Shown here one piece after another: positions 15,942 through 24,405 of a stretch of DNA of 64,000 nt. Positions within the stretch are counted from its first letter, which is position 1. The number at the start of each line of letters is the position of its first letter. The stretch spans positions 31,921 to 95,920 of the forward strand of contig CAZWBJ010000002.1 of NCBI GenBank assembly GCA_964632175.1. The letters are read 5' to 3'. The position numbers were made by a program, and so were the translations under genes. The DNA comes from JAWBSP01 sp964632175. GTDB lineage: Archaea > Hadarchaeota > Hadarchaeia > Hadarchaeales > JAWBSP01. Below the pieces are notes generated by a model. That model did not search any database, was not told the origin of the DNA, and saw only the letters and a program-made list of their open reading frames with translations.

Positions 15942-16603
15942 AAGATTTCCCAGCCCTCCACGTGTCCCCCGCAGTACTTCCTCAAGTAAAGAAGTGCGTC
16001 CCTCACCGCGGCCTCCACCCTTTCCCTCCCCACACCAGGTACATTCCAAACTACCAGTAGGACTCTGGAGGTCTTGGGGGTCACCATGGTCACCTTGCTG
16101 TCACCAGAGGTAAAGGCAGCAAGTATCTTGGCCTCATCCCTCAGAATTACTTCCCCAGGCTTGGTTGTAACCCTCCTGCCGTCGATGAGTTGCAACTCCT
16201 CAGCTCTTTCCGCCAGCGTTGTGGTAACCGTTCCAGTGATCTTCTCTAGGTCATACACTCCCGCGACCACCATGTGCTGAACCGATGCTAAGAGACAGGA
16301 ATCTACCACATTGTTAATGGATGGAAAGCGGTCCTCCAGTGCCCTTTTAAGGAGATATTCCGGTGCTGGCTTGAAGCTCGATGGATCCACCCCAACGGCC
16401 TTAAAAAATTCCCTGTAACGGGCCACCTCTGGAAGCTGGGAGATTTCTACCCCGCCGTACTTAATTTTCAGCTCAGAGAAAACTTGGTGCTTCCTTTCAA
16501 CTAGACCCTCAACCAGCTGCTCCACAGTGACACCGCTGACATGTCCGTACCCCGCACAAAATCCTGGGTATTTTTCCACCACCTTGGAATCCAGTCGCCA
16601 CAT
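15938..16603 (-). CDS. Solo B3/B4 tRNA-binding domain protein
   Basis: 221 residues. The fold of the B3/B4 editing region of phenylalanyl-tRNA synthetase beta is seen in YREFFKAVGVDPSSFKPAPE, SINNVVDSCLLASVQHMVV and GVYDLEKITGTVTTTLAERA. Stand-alone versions occur in bacteria and archaea and may act on mischarged tRNA or tRNA-like substrates; the function here is inferred. It converges with the PUA gene (4-base overlap at the ends). A TATA-like TTTTTATAG on the minus strand lies about 25 bases before the ATG. Confidence 0.8.
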   Translation of the reverse strand: MWRLDSKVVEKYPGFCAGYGHVSGVTVEQLVEGLVERKHQVFSELKIKYGGVEISQLPEVARYREFFKAVGVDPSSFKPAPEYLLKRALEDRFPSINNVVDSCLLASVQHMVVAGVYDLEKITGTVTTTLAERAEELQLIDGRRVTTKPGEVILRDEAKILAAFTSGDSKVTMVTPKTSRVLLVVWNVPGVGRERVEAAVRDALLYLRKYCGGHVEGWEIF

Positions 16604-16671
16604 GAGAAATTCCCACCCTGTCTATAAAAACAGTCCTTCACCGATAGATTTTTCCAGACTGCATAAATTAA

Positions 16672-17505
16672 ATGATGAGAGTTGGCGACGTCATGACAAA
16701 AAATGTTAGATGGGTCGAGGTCCCTGGATCCAGAGAGAGTGCTCTAGAACTTCTTAAAACGCTGGAGGTCAGCGCCATCCCCGTGCTCAAAAGCGAAACG
16801 GGTGAGTTCGTGGGCATGATCTCGCTCCGCAAACTTCTAGAAAACCCGGACGAGGATCAGCTGGCCATGCTGGTTGATAGGGAAACGCCCACGATCTCAC
16901 CCGAGGACGAGCTAAATGTGCCCGCAAGGCTGATGGTGGAGAGGCGCCTGAGGAGGTTGCCGGTGCTGAAGAATGGCAGGCTCGTGGGGATGATCACGGT
17001 CAGAGATATCGTGTACAGGGTGCTCACCCAAGGCTTTCCTCAGCCTTCCATCAACTTCGTGCACCCCACCACCGTGGCCTTGTGGGAAGGAACACCCCTC
17101 AGAGCTGCACTGGAAATCATGTCCCTTGCAGGAGTTAGGGGATTGCCCGTTCTGGATTCCGAGGGAAGGCTGGTGGGTATGGTGGATGATTCCGACATCG
17201 TGAAAGTTTGCGAGGTTGAAACCAGCTCGAGGATGAGCCAGATGACCGGCAGAACGGAGGGGGACAGCTGGACTTGGGACACCGAGGACAGGATCTACAT
17301 TACTAAAAAGGTTCTCAAGCTGCCCGACAAGACGGTGGCGGATGTCATGAGCAGGGAAGTTATCACCATCACCCGCAAAACCTCCGTGAGTGAGACCGCT
17401 TCCCTGATGAAGGAGCACAGGATTGAACAGGTGCCCGTGGTCTCGGCCGAGGGTCGCCTCGCCGGAATAGTGTACGACGTGGACCTCCTCCGAGTACTGT
17501 TTTAG
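16672..17505 (+). CDS. Protein with four CBS domains
   Basis: 277 residues made only of CBS repeats, roughly residues 4-58, 66-117, 125-180 and 225-277. Repeat cores read VGDVMTKNVRWVEVPGS, MVERRLRRLPVLKNGRLVGM, MSLAGVRGLPVLDSEGRLVG and VADVMSREVITITRKTSVSE. Such proteins bind adenine nucleotides (AMP, ATP, SAM) and act as energy or ligand sensors for partner proteins. No partner is clear from the neighbours; glyS follows after 20 bases. The start could be the second ATG at 16675. Confidence 0.9.
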   Translation: MMRVGDVMTKNVRWVEVPGSRESALELLKTLEVSAIPVLKSETGEFVGMISLRKLLENPDEDQLAMLVDRETPTISPEDELNVPARLMVERRLRRLPVLKNGRLVGMITVRDIVYRVLTQGFPQPSINFVHPTTVALWEGTPLRAALEIMSLAGVRGLPVLDSEGRLVGMVDDSDIVKVCEVETSSRMSQMTGRTEGDSWTWDTEDRIYITKKVLKLPDKTVADVMSREVITITRKTSVSETASLMKEHRIEQVPVVSAEGRLAGIVYDVDLLRVLF

Positions 17506-17524
17506 ACACTGCCCCGATTCTTAG

Positions 17525-19048
17525 ATGCAGGCAGAGCTGGCGGAGATGCTCCGGAGGAGAGGCTTCCTTTGGCCTTCCTTCGAGATATACGGTGGGGTGG
17601 GTGGCTTCTATGATTTGGGCCCGATGGGCTCCCTACTCCGGGACAATCTCATCACGAAATGGAAGAAGTGGTACATCCAGCAGGAGGGATATCTCCAGCT
17701 CGAGACCCCCACCATCCTACCTTTTGAGCTCCTGAGGGCCAGCGGGCACGTGGAGCACTTCACCGACCTTATGGGAGAGTGTCGCTCGTGCGGGGGGGCC
17801 TTCAAAATGTCCGAACTCATGAAGGAGAGGGGAGTCGAAATCGAGGGGCTACCGCTGGAGGAGGCCAGAAAGCTGGTGAGCGAAAAGGGGGTGAGATGCC
17901 CGGACTGCGGGGGTGAGTTGAACCTCTCGGATTTTAACATCATGTTCTCCACCTCGATCGGTCCCGGCTCCTCCAAGCGTGCGGGATTCCTGAGACCAGA
18001 GACTGCCCAGCAAATCTTCATTGCCTTCAGAAGACTCTTCCGGCATGCTAGGGGAAAGCTTCCCTTCGGGGTGGTGACGGTAGGGAAGGGGTACCGAAAC
18101 GAGATCTCACCAAGGCAGGGTGTGATAAGGCTAAGGGAGTTCACCATGGCCGAGGCCGAGGTTTTCTTTGACCCCCAATCCCCACGTCCACCGGACTTCC
18201 AAAAAATCGAGGGAGAGAGACTCAGGCTTTTCAGAGCCAATGGCGAGACCGTGGAGCTGACCGCCGGGGAGGCGGCGGGGAGAGGTTTGGTATGCAACGA
18301 GATGATGGCCTACCAGCTCTCCCTAGCCAAGCGCTTCTTGTTGAGCCTGGGAACCAAGGAGGAGTGCATGAGGTTCAGAGAGCAGAAGCCGGCCGAAAGA
18401 GCCCATTACTCCTCGGAAACCTGGGATCTGGAAATCCTCACCCAGCAGTTTGGATGGGTGGAGGTGGCGGGAATAGCGTACCGTACGGATTACGACCTCT
18501 CCAGGCACAGCTTATTCAGCGGGGTAGATCTCTCGGTGACGGTGAACGGCAGGAGGTTCTTCCCGCACGTGCTCGAGCCCTCCTTTGGGATAGACCGAAT
18601 CCTATACTGTGTTATTGAGCAGGCCTACACCTGTGAGGGGAAGCGAAGGTTCCTGAAGCTCAGGGCAGATCTTGCGCCCTTCCAGCTAGGCGTCTTCCCC
18701 CTCATGCCCAAAGAGGAACTCTCCCAGAAAGCCCACCAAATTTATCAGACGCTCAAGAGGCATTTTTCCGTCATCTATGACGAGAGCGGCTCCATCGGCA
18801 GGAGATACCTCCGCGCGGACGAGATAGGAGTTCCCTACTGCGTGACCATCGATTACCAAACACTGCAGGACGGGAGCGTCACCGTGAGGGATAGAGATAC
18901 CACCAGGCAGGTGAGGGTGAAACGCGAACTCGTACCGGTCCTTTCAGGCCTGCTGAGCGGCGAACTAAAATTTGAGGAAGCCGGGTCCCCCTTCTCCTCA
19001 AAGGAGGAAGAGGAGGAAGGAGAGAAGAGTGAGCACGAAGATAGTTAG
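17525..19048 (+). CDS. glyS: Glycyl-tRNA synthetase (alpha2 type)
   Basis: 507 residues. Class II synthetase motifs: FEIYGGVGGFYDLGPMGSLL (motif 1 region), GKGYRNEISPRQGVIRLREF (motif 2) and VLEPSFGIDRILYCVIEQAY (motif 3), with a C-terminal anticodon-binding domain (FQLGVFPLMPK). A zinc-like CRSCGG/CPDCGG insertion (about 86-135) is present. It charges tRNA-Gly. The last 30 residues are very acidic and Lys-rich (SSKEEEEEGEKSEHEDS) and overlap by 51 bases, on the opposite strand, the end of the AEC permease gene. Confidence 0.95.
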   Translation: MQAELAEMLRRRGFLWPSFEIYGGVGGFYDLGPMGSLLRDNLITKWKKWYIQQEGYLQLETPTILPFELLRASGHVEHFTDLMGECRSCGGAFKMSELMKERGVEIEGLPLEEARKLVSEKGVRCPDCGGELNLSDFNIMFSTSIGPGSSKRAGFLRPETAQQIFIAFRRLFRHARGKLPFGVVTVGKGYRNEISPRQGVIRLREFTMAEAEVFFDPQSPRPPDFQKIEGERLRLFRANGETVELTAGEAAGRGLVCNEMMAYQLSLAKRFLLSLGTKEECMRFREQKPAERAHYSSETWDLEILTQQFGWVEVAGIAYRTDYDLSRHSLFSGVDLSVTVNGRRFFPHVLEPSFGIDRILYCVIEQAYTCEGKRRFLKLRADLAPFQLGVFPLMPKEELSQKAHQIYQTLKRHFSVIYDESGSIGRRYLRADEIGVPYCVTIDYQTLQDGSVTVRDRDTTRQVRVKRELVPVLSGLLSGELKFEEAGSPFSSKEEEEEGEKSEHEDS

Positions 19049-19891
19049 GGAATAGGGTCTTGAGTCTAGTTCGAGGGACTGCGCGAGGATGAGGTTAAAG
19101 AAGGACGGCGGCATCAGGGAGAGGTAGAGGGCGGGGCGAACTATACTCTTCCCCACTCCCAGCAAGTGACAGGTGGCGAGCGTCACGAGCGGGCAGAGGA
19201 GAAGCCTCAGGAGCCCCACTACTGGGAGATGCCTAGCGTATTTCCTCGAGGTCTCAATTCTCAGATGATACCCCACTTGAAGAAGGAGGAGCAGGAAGAA
19301 GGTGGGAAAGATCCTCTGCGTGAAAAAATTATAGAGGTCCTGTGGAAGGGGGGCCCGCAGGTAGACCAAGAGGAGGGCCAGGAGCAGGAGGGCCACAGCC
19401 GGGAAGGTGAAGGTCTGGGTGAAGATCTGCCGGAGGCTTGGGCTTTTGGTTATGAGGAAGTGCATGAGGAGGGTTCCCAGAAAGAGGTTGAGCACTGCCA
19501 CCGTCACCGCGTACAGAACGGCGGGGGGCATGAAAGCACTCCCAAGCTTGGCATAGATCACCGGGAGACCGAGATGGGCAACGTTCATGAAGGAAGAGTT
19601 CAGCACCAAGGCCACCCCCTCTTCCTTGGGCAAGCGGGAAGCGAGGAAACAGGAGGCAAAGAAGCAGGCGGCCACACCCATCACCGCCGCTATCACAGCC
19701 CCCCAGAGAGCTATCACCTGTGCAGGTACAAGGGCGCTCACATACACGAAGGCAATGAGAGGGAGAATGATCAAGGTGGTGAAGATTCTGAGGAAGTCGA
19801 AAATCTGGCGGAGGACCCCAAGCCTCCGCAGTGCTGCACCCGCCACTATGGGGGAGAAGAGGAAGAGCGCCAGAGTGAGGGTGGGATTCAT
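18998..19891 (-). CDS. AEC-family permease (auxin efflux carrier-like transporter)
   Basis: 297 residues from the ATG at 19891. It is strongly hydrophobic with about eight to ten membrane segments, for example LTLALFLFSPIVAGAALRRL, VIALWGAVIAAVMGVAACFF and FPAVALLLLALLLVYL. NSSFMNVAHLGLPVIYAKLG is the conserved AEC motif around transmembrane helix 4. Substrates in this family include organic acids and auxin; it is not predictable here. It diverges from the phosphate transporter with 26 bases between starts and overlaps glyS at its 3' end. Confidence 0.8.
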   Translation of the reverse strand: MNPTLTLALFLFSPIVAGAALRRLGVLRQIFDFLRIFTTLIILPLIAFVYVSALVPAQVIALWGAVIAAVMGVAACFFASCFLASRLPKEEGVALVLNSSFMNVAHLGLPVIYAKLGSAFMPPAVLYAVTVAVLNLFLGTLLMHFLITKSPSLRQIFTQTFTFPAVALLLLALLLVYLRAPLPQDLYNFFTQRIFPTFFLLLLLQVGYHLRIETSRKYARHLPVVGLLRLLLCPLVTLATCHLLGVGKSIVRPALYLSLMPPSFFNLILAQSLELDSRPYSLTIFVLTLLSFLLFLL

Positions 19892-19917
19892 TTCCCCATG
19901 CGATAGATGAGTTAAAC

Positions 19918-20874
19918 ATGCTCCTCCTCTTACCCATTCTCCTCCTCGCCCTCTCCATCGGCGCAGGGGATACCTCCAACTCCATCTCAACCCTCGTGGG
20001 GAGCAGACTCCTCACCCTCCGCCGTGCCCTCCTCCTCTCCACCCTCTTTTTGGTGCTGGGGTTACTGGTGGAGGGGTGGAAGGTGGGGGAAACTGTGGCT
20101 AGAGGACTCGTAACGGGGGGGCGTGGATTCCTCGAACAGATGCCTAGGGCCGTGTTCCCCATCTGCCTCTCCACATTCATCTGCTCCATTCCCTTCCTCC
20201 TTCTCGGCTTTCCGATCTCCACCACTCAGGCCCTCCTGGCCTCGCTGGCCGGAACCGGGATAATGCTGAAGGGGAGCCTCAGCCTCAAGCTGGAGGTGGG
20301 AAAGTTTGAGCTACTGTTGGCATGCTGGGCACTCTCCCCCGTGCTCTCCCTCCTCCTCTCCTTTTTCCTCGCACGCCTCCTCTTCCGGGCCCTGCGGGGA
20401 GTGAAGAACCTGTTGGCTCTCAACCGAGTGCTTGCCCTTCTCCTCCCGCTCGCCTCGGCCTACGTTGCCTACACCAACGGTGCCAACGATGGCGGGGCCC
20501 TCTTGGGCATCGCCACCGCCATAGGGTCAAACCCGCTCTTCAACCTCTGGTTGGGGCTCATGGTGGCCACAGGCTCCCTCCTCCTAAGCAGAAGGGTGGT
20601 CATGACCGTGGGGACGAGCCTTACCCACCTCGATCCCCTCACCGCCCTCCCAGCCCAGCTCGCGGCCGCCCTGACCGTCTGGGGCTTCGTTCAAACGGGC
20701 TTTCCCGTCTCCCTCACCCAAGCCCTCACGGGTTCCGTGGTTGGGGTGGGTCTGACTAGGGGGACTGCCGCTGTGAACCTTCCCAAGATGAGAAAAATCC
20801 TGATCGTCTGGATTCTCTCCCCGCTGGTGGGTTTCGGGCTCTCCCTTCTCCTCTCCCTCCCGCTCAGCCCTTGA
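19918..20874 (+). CDS. PiT-family inorganic phosphate transporter
   Basis: 318 residues, about ten membrane segments. PiT proteins are an inverted repeat with a GANDxxN motif in each half. Here the first copy reads GAGDTSNSI (altered) and the second NGANDGGALLG (near canonical). GFPISTTQALLASLAGTGIM and GFPVSLTQALTGSVVGVGL are the matching second motifs. It imports phosphate with a cation. The DUF47 gene that converges with it (11-base overlap) is the usual partner of PiT transporters. Confidence 0.88.
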   Translation: MLLLLPILLLALSIGAGDTSNSISTLVGSRLLTLRRALLLSTLFLVLGLLVEGWKVGETVARGLVTGGRGFLEQMPRAVFPICLSTFICSIPFLLLGFPISTTQALLASLAGTGIMLKGSLSLKLEVGKFELLLACWALSPVLSLLLSFFLARLLFRALRGVKNLLALNRVLALLLPLASAYVAYTNGANDGGALLGIATAIGSNPLFNLWLGLMVATGSLLLSRRVVMTVGTSLTHLDPLTALPAQLAAALTVWGFVQTGFPVSLTQALTGSVVGVGLTRGTAAVNLPKMRKILIVWILSPLVGFGLSLLLSLPLSP

Positions 20875-21535
20875 GCCCTGAGACCAGCCTCAAGAGAACA
20901 TCCCCTGTGTCCTCGGCCGCGTCCGAAATGGAACCCAGCCTTCTCACGAGTCCCTCCAGCTGAACCACGCTCAGAGCATCCAGCCCCTTCTCCAGCTCCG
21001 CAAGCGACGCGGTGAATTCGGCCTCGAGCAGATCAGACTCATGCTCCAATTTCTGTATCTCGTCCACTTTGGGGATGACCTGGTTTATGTCCACAAAGAG
21101 GAGGTTCACCGCTCCCACGAGAGAATCCACCACTTCCCTCGACTTCCCAGCCACCTTCCTAAGTCCCTCCCCCACCTCCTTAGTCCTCTTCCCCAGTTTC
21201 TGAAGGAGGCCTTCCCTTAGGAGTATGCACTTGGAGGTTTCCTCTATGGCATCGGCAACTTTATCCATCCTCTCCGCGAGCTCCACTAGGTCTCCCCTCA
21301 TCGCGGGAAGGAAGGCACCATCATATAACTTTTGTATAAACTTCCTCCTAGCCTCATCCGCCTCGGACTCCAACTCCGCGATCTTTTTTCCCAAAGCCTC
21401 GGCTCTCCTGAGATCCCCCTCCACAAAAACCAGCCCAAAAAACTCCTCGCACCGGGCTCCCATTTCGGAGAGCTTGGAGCATGCCTCCTTCAGGATGCTC
21501 ACGGCCTCCTTCTCCCTCCCTCCCCTGATTTTCAT
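20864..21535 (-). CDS. DUF47 / PhoU-like protein, partner of the phosphate transporter
   Basis: 223 residues from the ATG at 21535. A longer frame upstream overlaps the Nob1 gene and is not needed. All-helical with long heptad stretches such as RAEALGKKIAELESEADEAR and KVDEIQKLEHESDLLEAEF. The EADEARRKFIQKLYDGAFLP segment is typical of DUF47 (TIGR00153-type) proteins. They regulate PiT transporters. Four-base overlap with nob1. Confidence 0.88.
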   Translation of the reverse strand: MKIRGGREKEAVSILKEACSKLSEMGARCEEFFGLVFVEGDLRRAEALGKKIAELESEADEARRKFIQKLYDGAFLPAMRGDLVELAERMDKVADAIEETSKCILLREGLLQKLGKRTKEVGEGLRKVAGKSREVVDSLVGAVNLLFVDINQVIPKVDEIQKLEHESDLLEAEFTASLAELEKGLDALSVVQLEGLVRRLGSISDAAEDTGDVLLRLVSGLKG

Positions 21536-22023
21536 TCTATACCTCCTCCGTGAATATATTTCGCGGGCTTCCTCTTGAGCTTGTGACCGCAGAATCTGCA
21601 TTCCTGCTCGGAAGGGGGAAAACTCCTCCCGCAAGAGGGGCAGACCGAAATCCACCTGAAGACCTTTTTTATACCCTCCTCGCCCACTCCGGAGAACCCC
21701 ACCCCCAAGACCCTCGCAAGGTTCTGAATGGAGTAGTCGTCCGTTAGAATCTCCGGATTCTTTCCCTCCCTCTTCACATCCAGCGCAAGCGCCAAGAGCT
21801 TCACGTCCGTTTTGGAAAGCCTGTCCCCGGTCTTCCTTATCGATCTCTCCACTTCCCCCAGTGAGGTGGCCGAGGGCTCCAGAACCTTCACAGAATCTAG
21901 GGAACTTCTCCACTTGGCAGTAAGACTCTTAGCCTCCTCAAGCACCTCCCTAACCGTCAGACCCTCGAGCGGACCGGGATGGGAGATGAAGGCGGAGGTG
22001 TCCAAGATGCGCACCTTTTCCAC
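21532..22023 (-). CDS. nob1: rRNA maturation endonuclease Nob1 (PIN domain plus zinc ribbon)
   Basis: 163 residues. PIN domain residues about 1-120, with acidic residues in RILDTSAFISHP, SKTDVKLLALALDVK and EILTDDYSIQN. A C-terminal zinc ribbon has CPSCGRSFP and CRFCGHKLK. Nob1 cleaves the 3' end of 16S rRNA in small-subunit maturation. It is divergent from the eIF5A gene, sharing a 56-base promoter region. Confidence 0.92.
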   Translation of the reverse strand: MEKVRILDTSAFISHPGPLEGLTVREVLEEAKSLTAKWRSSLDSVKVLEPSATSLGEVERSIRKTGDRLSKTDVKLLALALDVKREGKNPEILTDDYSIQNLARVLGVGFSGVGEEGIKKVFRWISVCPSCGRSFPPSEQECRFCGHKLKRKPAKYIHGGGIE

Positions 22024-22079
22024 TCTAATCTCGGTTCCGCGGCTTAAGAAAGATTTTTTAGCCGGAGGTGAAGAGGCAA

Positions 22080-22478
22080 ATGGGAGTAGAGCTAACCGAA
22101 ATAGGGAAGCTACGGGAGGGGAAGTTCATTATCATCGATGGTGAGCCCTGTAAGATCTTGAGCTTCAGCACCTCCGCTCCGGGCAAGCACGGGCACGCGA
22201 AGGCTAAGATAGATGCGGTGGGGCTCTTCGACGGGCAGAAGCGCAGCATAGTCCGGCCCACCAGCGCTAAGGCTGAGGTTCCCATAGTTGAGAGGGGAAG
22301 TGCACAAGTTCTAGCCATCGTGGAAAGCTCCGCCCAGCTGATGGACCTCTCCACTTATGAGAGCTTCGAGCTGCCCATCCCGCTGGAACTCAGGGGGGAG
22401 GTAAAGGAAGGAGTGGAGGTGGAATACATTCAGGCGCTGGGGCGGAGAAAAATAGAGCGAGTGAAAGTAGGCGGGTGA
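22080..22478 (+). CDS. eif5a: Translation initiation factor 5A (aIF5A)
   Basis: 132 residues from the ATG at 22080. The ribosome-binding site GGAGGTGA at 22064-22071 decides this start over an in-frame GTG at 22068 that lies inside it. SAPGKHGHAKAKIDAVGLFD contains the hypusine lysine (Lys36 from this start). An SH3-like N-terminal domain is followed by an OB-fold. It aids peptide-bond formation at difficult sequences after modification by deoxyhypusine synthase, which is not in this window. Confidence 0.95.
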   Translation: MGVELTEIGKLREGKFIIIDGEPCKILSFSTSAPGKHGHAKAKIDAVGLFDGQKRSIVRPTSAKAEVPIVERGSAQVLAIVESSAQLMDLSTYESFELPIPLELRGEVKEGVEVEYIQALGRRKIERVKVGG

Positions 22479-22599
22479 ATCACCCCCAAGTGTGCACGGT
22501 GGGTCTGATTCCTGAAACTCGGAAGAAACCTATCCTCTAGTTGTCTAAAAATAACCGGAAATACTCCTGCCGTCTCAAGGCCACCCAATAGGTGTCAGC
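22479..22599. other. Intergenic stretch between convergent aIF5A and histone genes
   Basis: About 120 bases between the 3' ends. No gene, RNA or clear inverted repeat was seen. Short T- and A-rich runs could end transcription, but nothing stands out. Confidence 0.3.
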
Positions 22600-22809
22600 T
22601 CAGCCCGAGACCACCACCAATTTGAGGTCGTCGGCGGAGACGGTCTTCCTGCCAGTAGATTTAGCGGAGGCCACGGCGGCCTTTGCGACCGCCGAAACTA
22701 TTTTGTTGACGGCCTCCGGGACGTCGCTGCTAACTCTCTCCGCTCCGACGCTCTTAAACAACCTCACGATGGTGGCACTCGGAAGCTTAACCTCTTCTTT
22801 CTTGGCCAT
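22600..22809 (-). CDS. Archaeal histone
   Basis: 69 residues, KLPSATIVRLFKSVGAERVS and STGRKTVSADDLKLVV, the complete histone fold without tails. It forms homodimers that wrap DNA. The first 23 bases of the gene lie inside the end of the endonuclease III-like gene. It is preceded by an unusually strong ribosome-binding site, so it can be translated at a high level from the shared message; a private promoter inside the upstream gene is also likely. Confidence 0.96.
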   Translation of the reverse strand: MAKKEEVKLPSATIVRLFKSVGAERVSSDVPEAVNKIVSAVAKAAVASAKSTGRKTVSADDLKLVVVSG

Positions 22810-23521
22810 GATTCACCTCCTTTCTGTCCTTCTCGACCGGTTTAAAAAGCCTGCAGTAACCAGCCAGCGGGCATTCGCCGTGCCTTTCTCTTCTGCAGTA
22901 CCGCCTCCCCAGCCTCGAGAGGGCAACCTCTATCCTGACCAGATCTTGACCAAAGAGTTGCTTGAGTTCCATTAAGGCCCTCAACCCCTTTCCCCTAATG
23001 AGACCCAGATTTCTCGCCGCTATGAGCACCGGAGGCTGGGGGAGTGGGTCCGCCTTTGCCCACACTCCCCGCATCTCCCTCAGAAAGATGGAAGCCGTCA
23101 CCGGCCCCACACCCTTGAACTCCATCAGCCTTCGCTCTAGGTCCATCGGATCCCTTGCCTCCTCATGTAGCCTGTTCAGATCCCCTCCATACTTGCGCAG
23201 GAGAAGGTCGCAGGCCTCGAGGAGCTGGCTCGCCGTGGAGAAGTCGTACCTCACATACCCTCCCCTGTCCAGCACCGCCACCAGCCCCGACCAGCCCCTG
23301 GCGATGATGGCTCTGGGCGAGAGCAGCCCCTCCTTCTCAAATTCCTTGTAGGTCCTGGCCGCAATCTCCTCAGAAATCCTAGCACCGAAAAGAATGGAGG
23401 CCAGAAACCATTTAAACACCTCCCCGCTTTCTCCAGAGCGGAGGTCTATCCCCAGCTGTGCATGATAAGGTTCACCCAGCTCCCCCAGCTTACGGAGGAC
23501 TTTACTCGTAACTCTGCTCAA
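22787..23521 (-). CDS. Endonuclease III-like HhH-GPD protein
   Basis: 244 residues from a TTG at 23521. RLMEFKGVGPVTASIFLREM is a helix-hairpin-helix with the GVGPVTA turn of the HhH-GPD DNA glycosylase superfamily, and VWAKADP follows with an Asp. The usual catalytic Lys position is not obvious. The C-terminal cysteines (YCRRERHGECPLAGYCRLF) could be a reduced iron-sulfur loop. It may act in base-excision repair, but activity is uncertain. It overlaps panB by 20 bases upstream and the histone gene by 23 bases downstream. Confidence 0.72.
   Translation of the reverse strand: MSRVTSKVLRKLGELGEPYHAQLGIDLRSGESGEVFKWFLASILFGARISEEIAARTYKEFEKEGLLSPRAIIARGWSGLVAVLDRGGYVRYDFSTASQLLEACDLLLRKYGGDLNRLHEEARDPMDLERRLMEFKGVGPVTASIFLREMRGVWAKADPLPQPPVLIAARNLGLIRGKGLRALMELKQLFGQDLVRIEVALSRLGRRYCRRERHGECPLAGYCRLFKPVEKDRKEVNHGQERRG
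22814..22823 (-). promoter_or_regulatory. Strong Shine-Dalgarno site for the histone gene
   Basis: On the minus strand the bases read AAAGGAGGTG, four bases before the histone ATG. This is close to a full complement of the archaeal 16S rRNA 3' end, stronger than other sites in the window, many of whose genes look leaderless or overlap-coupled. Confidence 0.75.
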
Positions 23522-24296
23522 GGGTGGGGAACCTCCCTCCCTTCACCTCCTCCCTGAACTCCCTCAAGCACCTCAGCATCTCCTCCCTCAGATTCGCGTA
23601 CTTCTTCACGAACTTCGGAAGACGGGGAGTAAGACCTACCAAATCGTGCAGGACGAGAACCTGACCGTCGCAGTAGGGCCCGGCTCCGATTCCTATGGTG
23701 GGAACGCGCAGCTCCTCCGTCAGGCGTTTGGCGAGCTGCCAAGGAACACACTCCAGCACGAGCGAGAAGATTCCCGCCTCCTCCAACTCCTTCGCCTCCT
23801 CCACAAGCCTTTCCGCAACTTCCTCCTCCCTCCCCACCACCCTGTAGCCTCCCAGCTGGTGCACCTTCTGTGGGGTGAGACCCAGATGCCCCATCACCGG
23901 AATTCCCTGCTCCACAATCGCCCTCACCTTACCAACCACCTCCTTCCCCCCCTCAAGCTTCACCGCCTGCGCCCCGCCCTCCTTGAGGAACCTACCGGCA
24001 TTCTTGATTGCCTCACCCTCGCCGGCTTGATAGGACAGGAAGGGCATGTCCCCCACTACCAAGCACCTCTTGGCCGCCCTCGCTACCGCCTTGGTGTGGT
24101 GGAGCATCTCCTCCATGGTCACGGGGAGAGTATCCTCATACCCCAGCATGACGTTCGCCACCGAATCTCCTACAAGGATGATCTCCACGCCGGCCTCCTC
24201 CACCAGCTTCGCGGTCAAATAGTCGTAGGTGGCGACCATGACGATTTTCTCCTTCTTCTTCATCTGCACGATGTCGGGAACCGTCAGGCGCTGCAT
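23502..24296 (-). CDS. panB: 3-methyl-2-oxobutanoate hydroxymethyltransferase
   Basis: 264 residues. MVATYDYLTAKLVEEAGVEI, ILVGDSVANVMLGYEDTLPV (metal-binding Asp), GVVGDMPFLSY-type strand and MGHLGLTPQKVHQLGGYRV are PanB signatures; TIGIGAGPYCDGQVLVLHDL closes the active site. It makes ketopantoate for coenzyme A with methylene-tetrahydropterin. The CoaD-type enzyme at 39.9-40.9 kb belongs to the same pathway. Confidence 0.96.
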   Translation of the reverse strand: MQRLTVPDIVQMKKKEKIVMVATYDYLTAKLVEEAGVEIILVGDSVANVMLGYEDTLPVTMEEMLHHTKAVARAAKRCLVVGDMPFLSYQAGEGEAIKNAGRFLKEGGAQAVKLEGGKEVVGKVRAIVEQGIPVMGHLGLTPQKVHQLGGYRVVGREEEVAERLVEEAKELEEAGIFSLVLECVPWQLAKRLTEELRVPTIGIGAGPYCDGQVLVLHDLVGLTPRLPKFVKKYANLREEMLRCLREFREEVKGGRFPTLEQSYE

Positions 24297-24405
24297 CGAA
24301 AATACCGGAACAAGGATTTGATAATTCTACCACGACCCCAAATATCCGAGGCAGTGGACTAACTTTTTCTCGGCAAGTATAACCGTTTTTTGAGCAGTAG
24401 AATGA
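24297..24405. promoter_or_regulatory. Divergent promoter region of panB and aroA
   Basis: 109 bases between two divergent starts. The stretch is AT-richer than its surroundings, with TTTGATAATT about 20-30 bases before panB and AAGTATAACC about 26 bases before aroA as candidate TATA elements. No operator-like repeat was noticed. Confidence 0.45.

Noticed and set aside
19166..19906. 246-codon open frame on the plus strand
   Set aside because: Antisense to the AEC permease; the protein is an unlikely Glu/Gly/His-rich sequence created by reverse reading of membrane codons.
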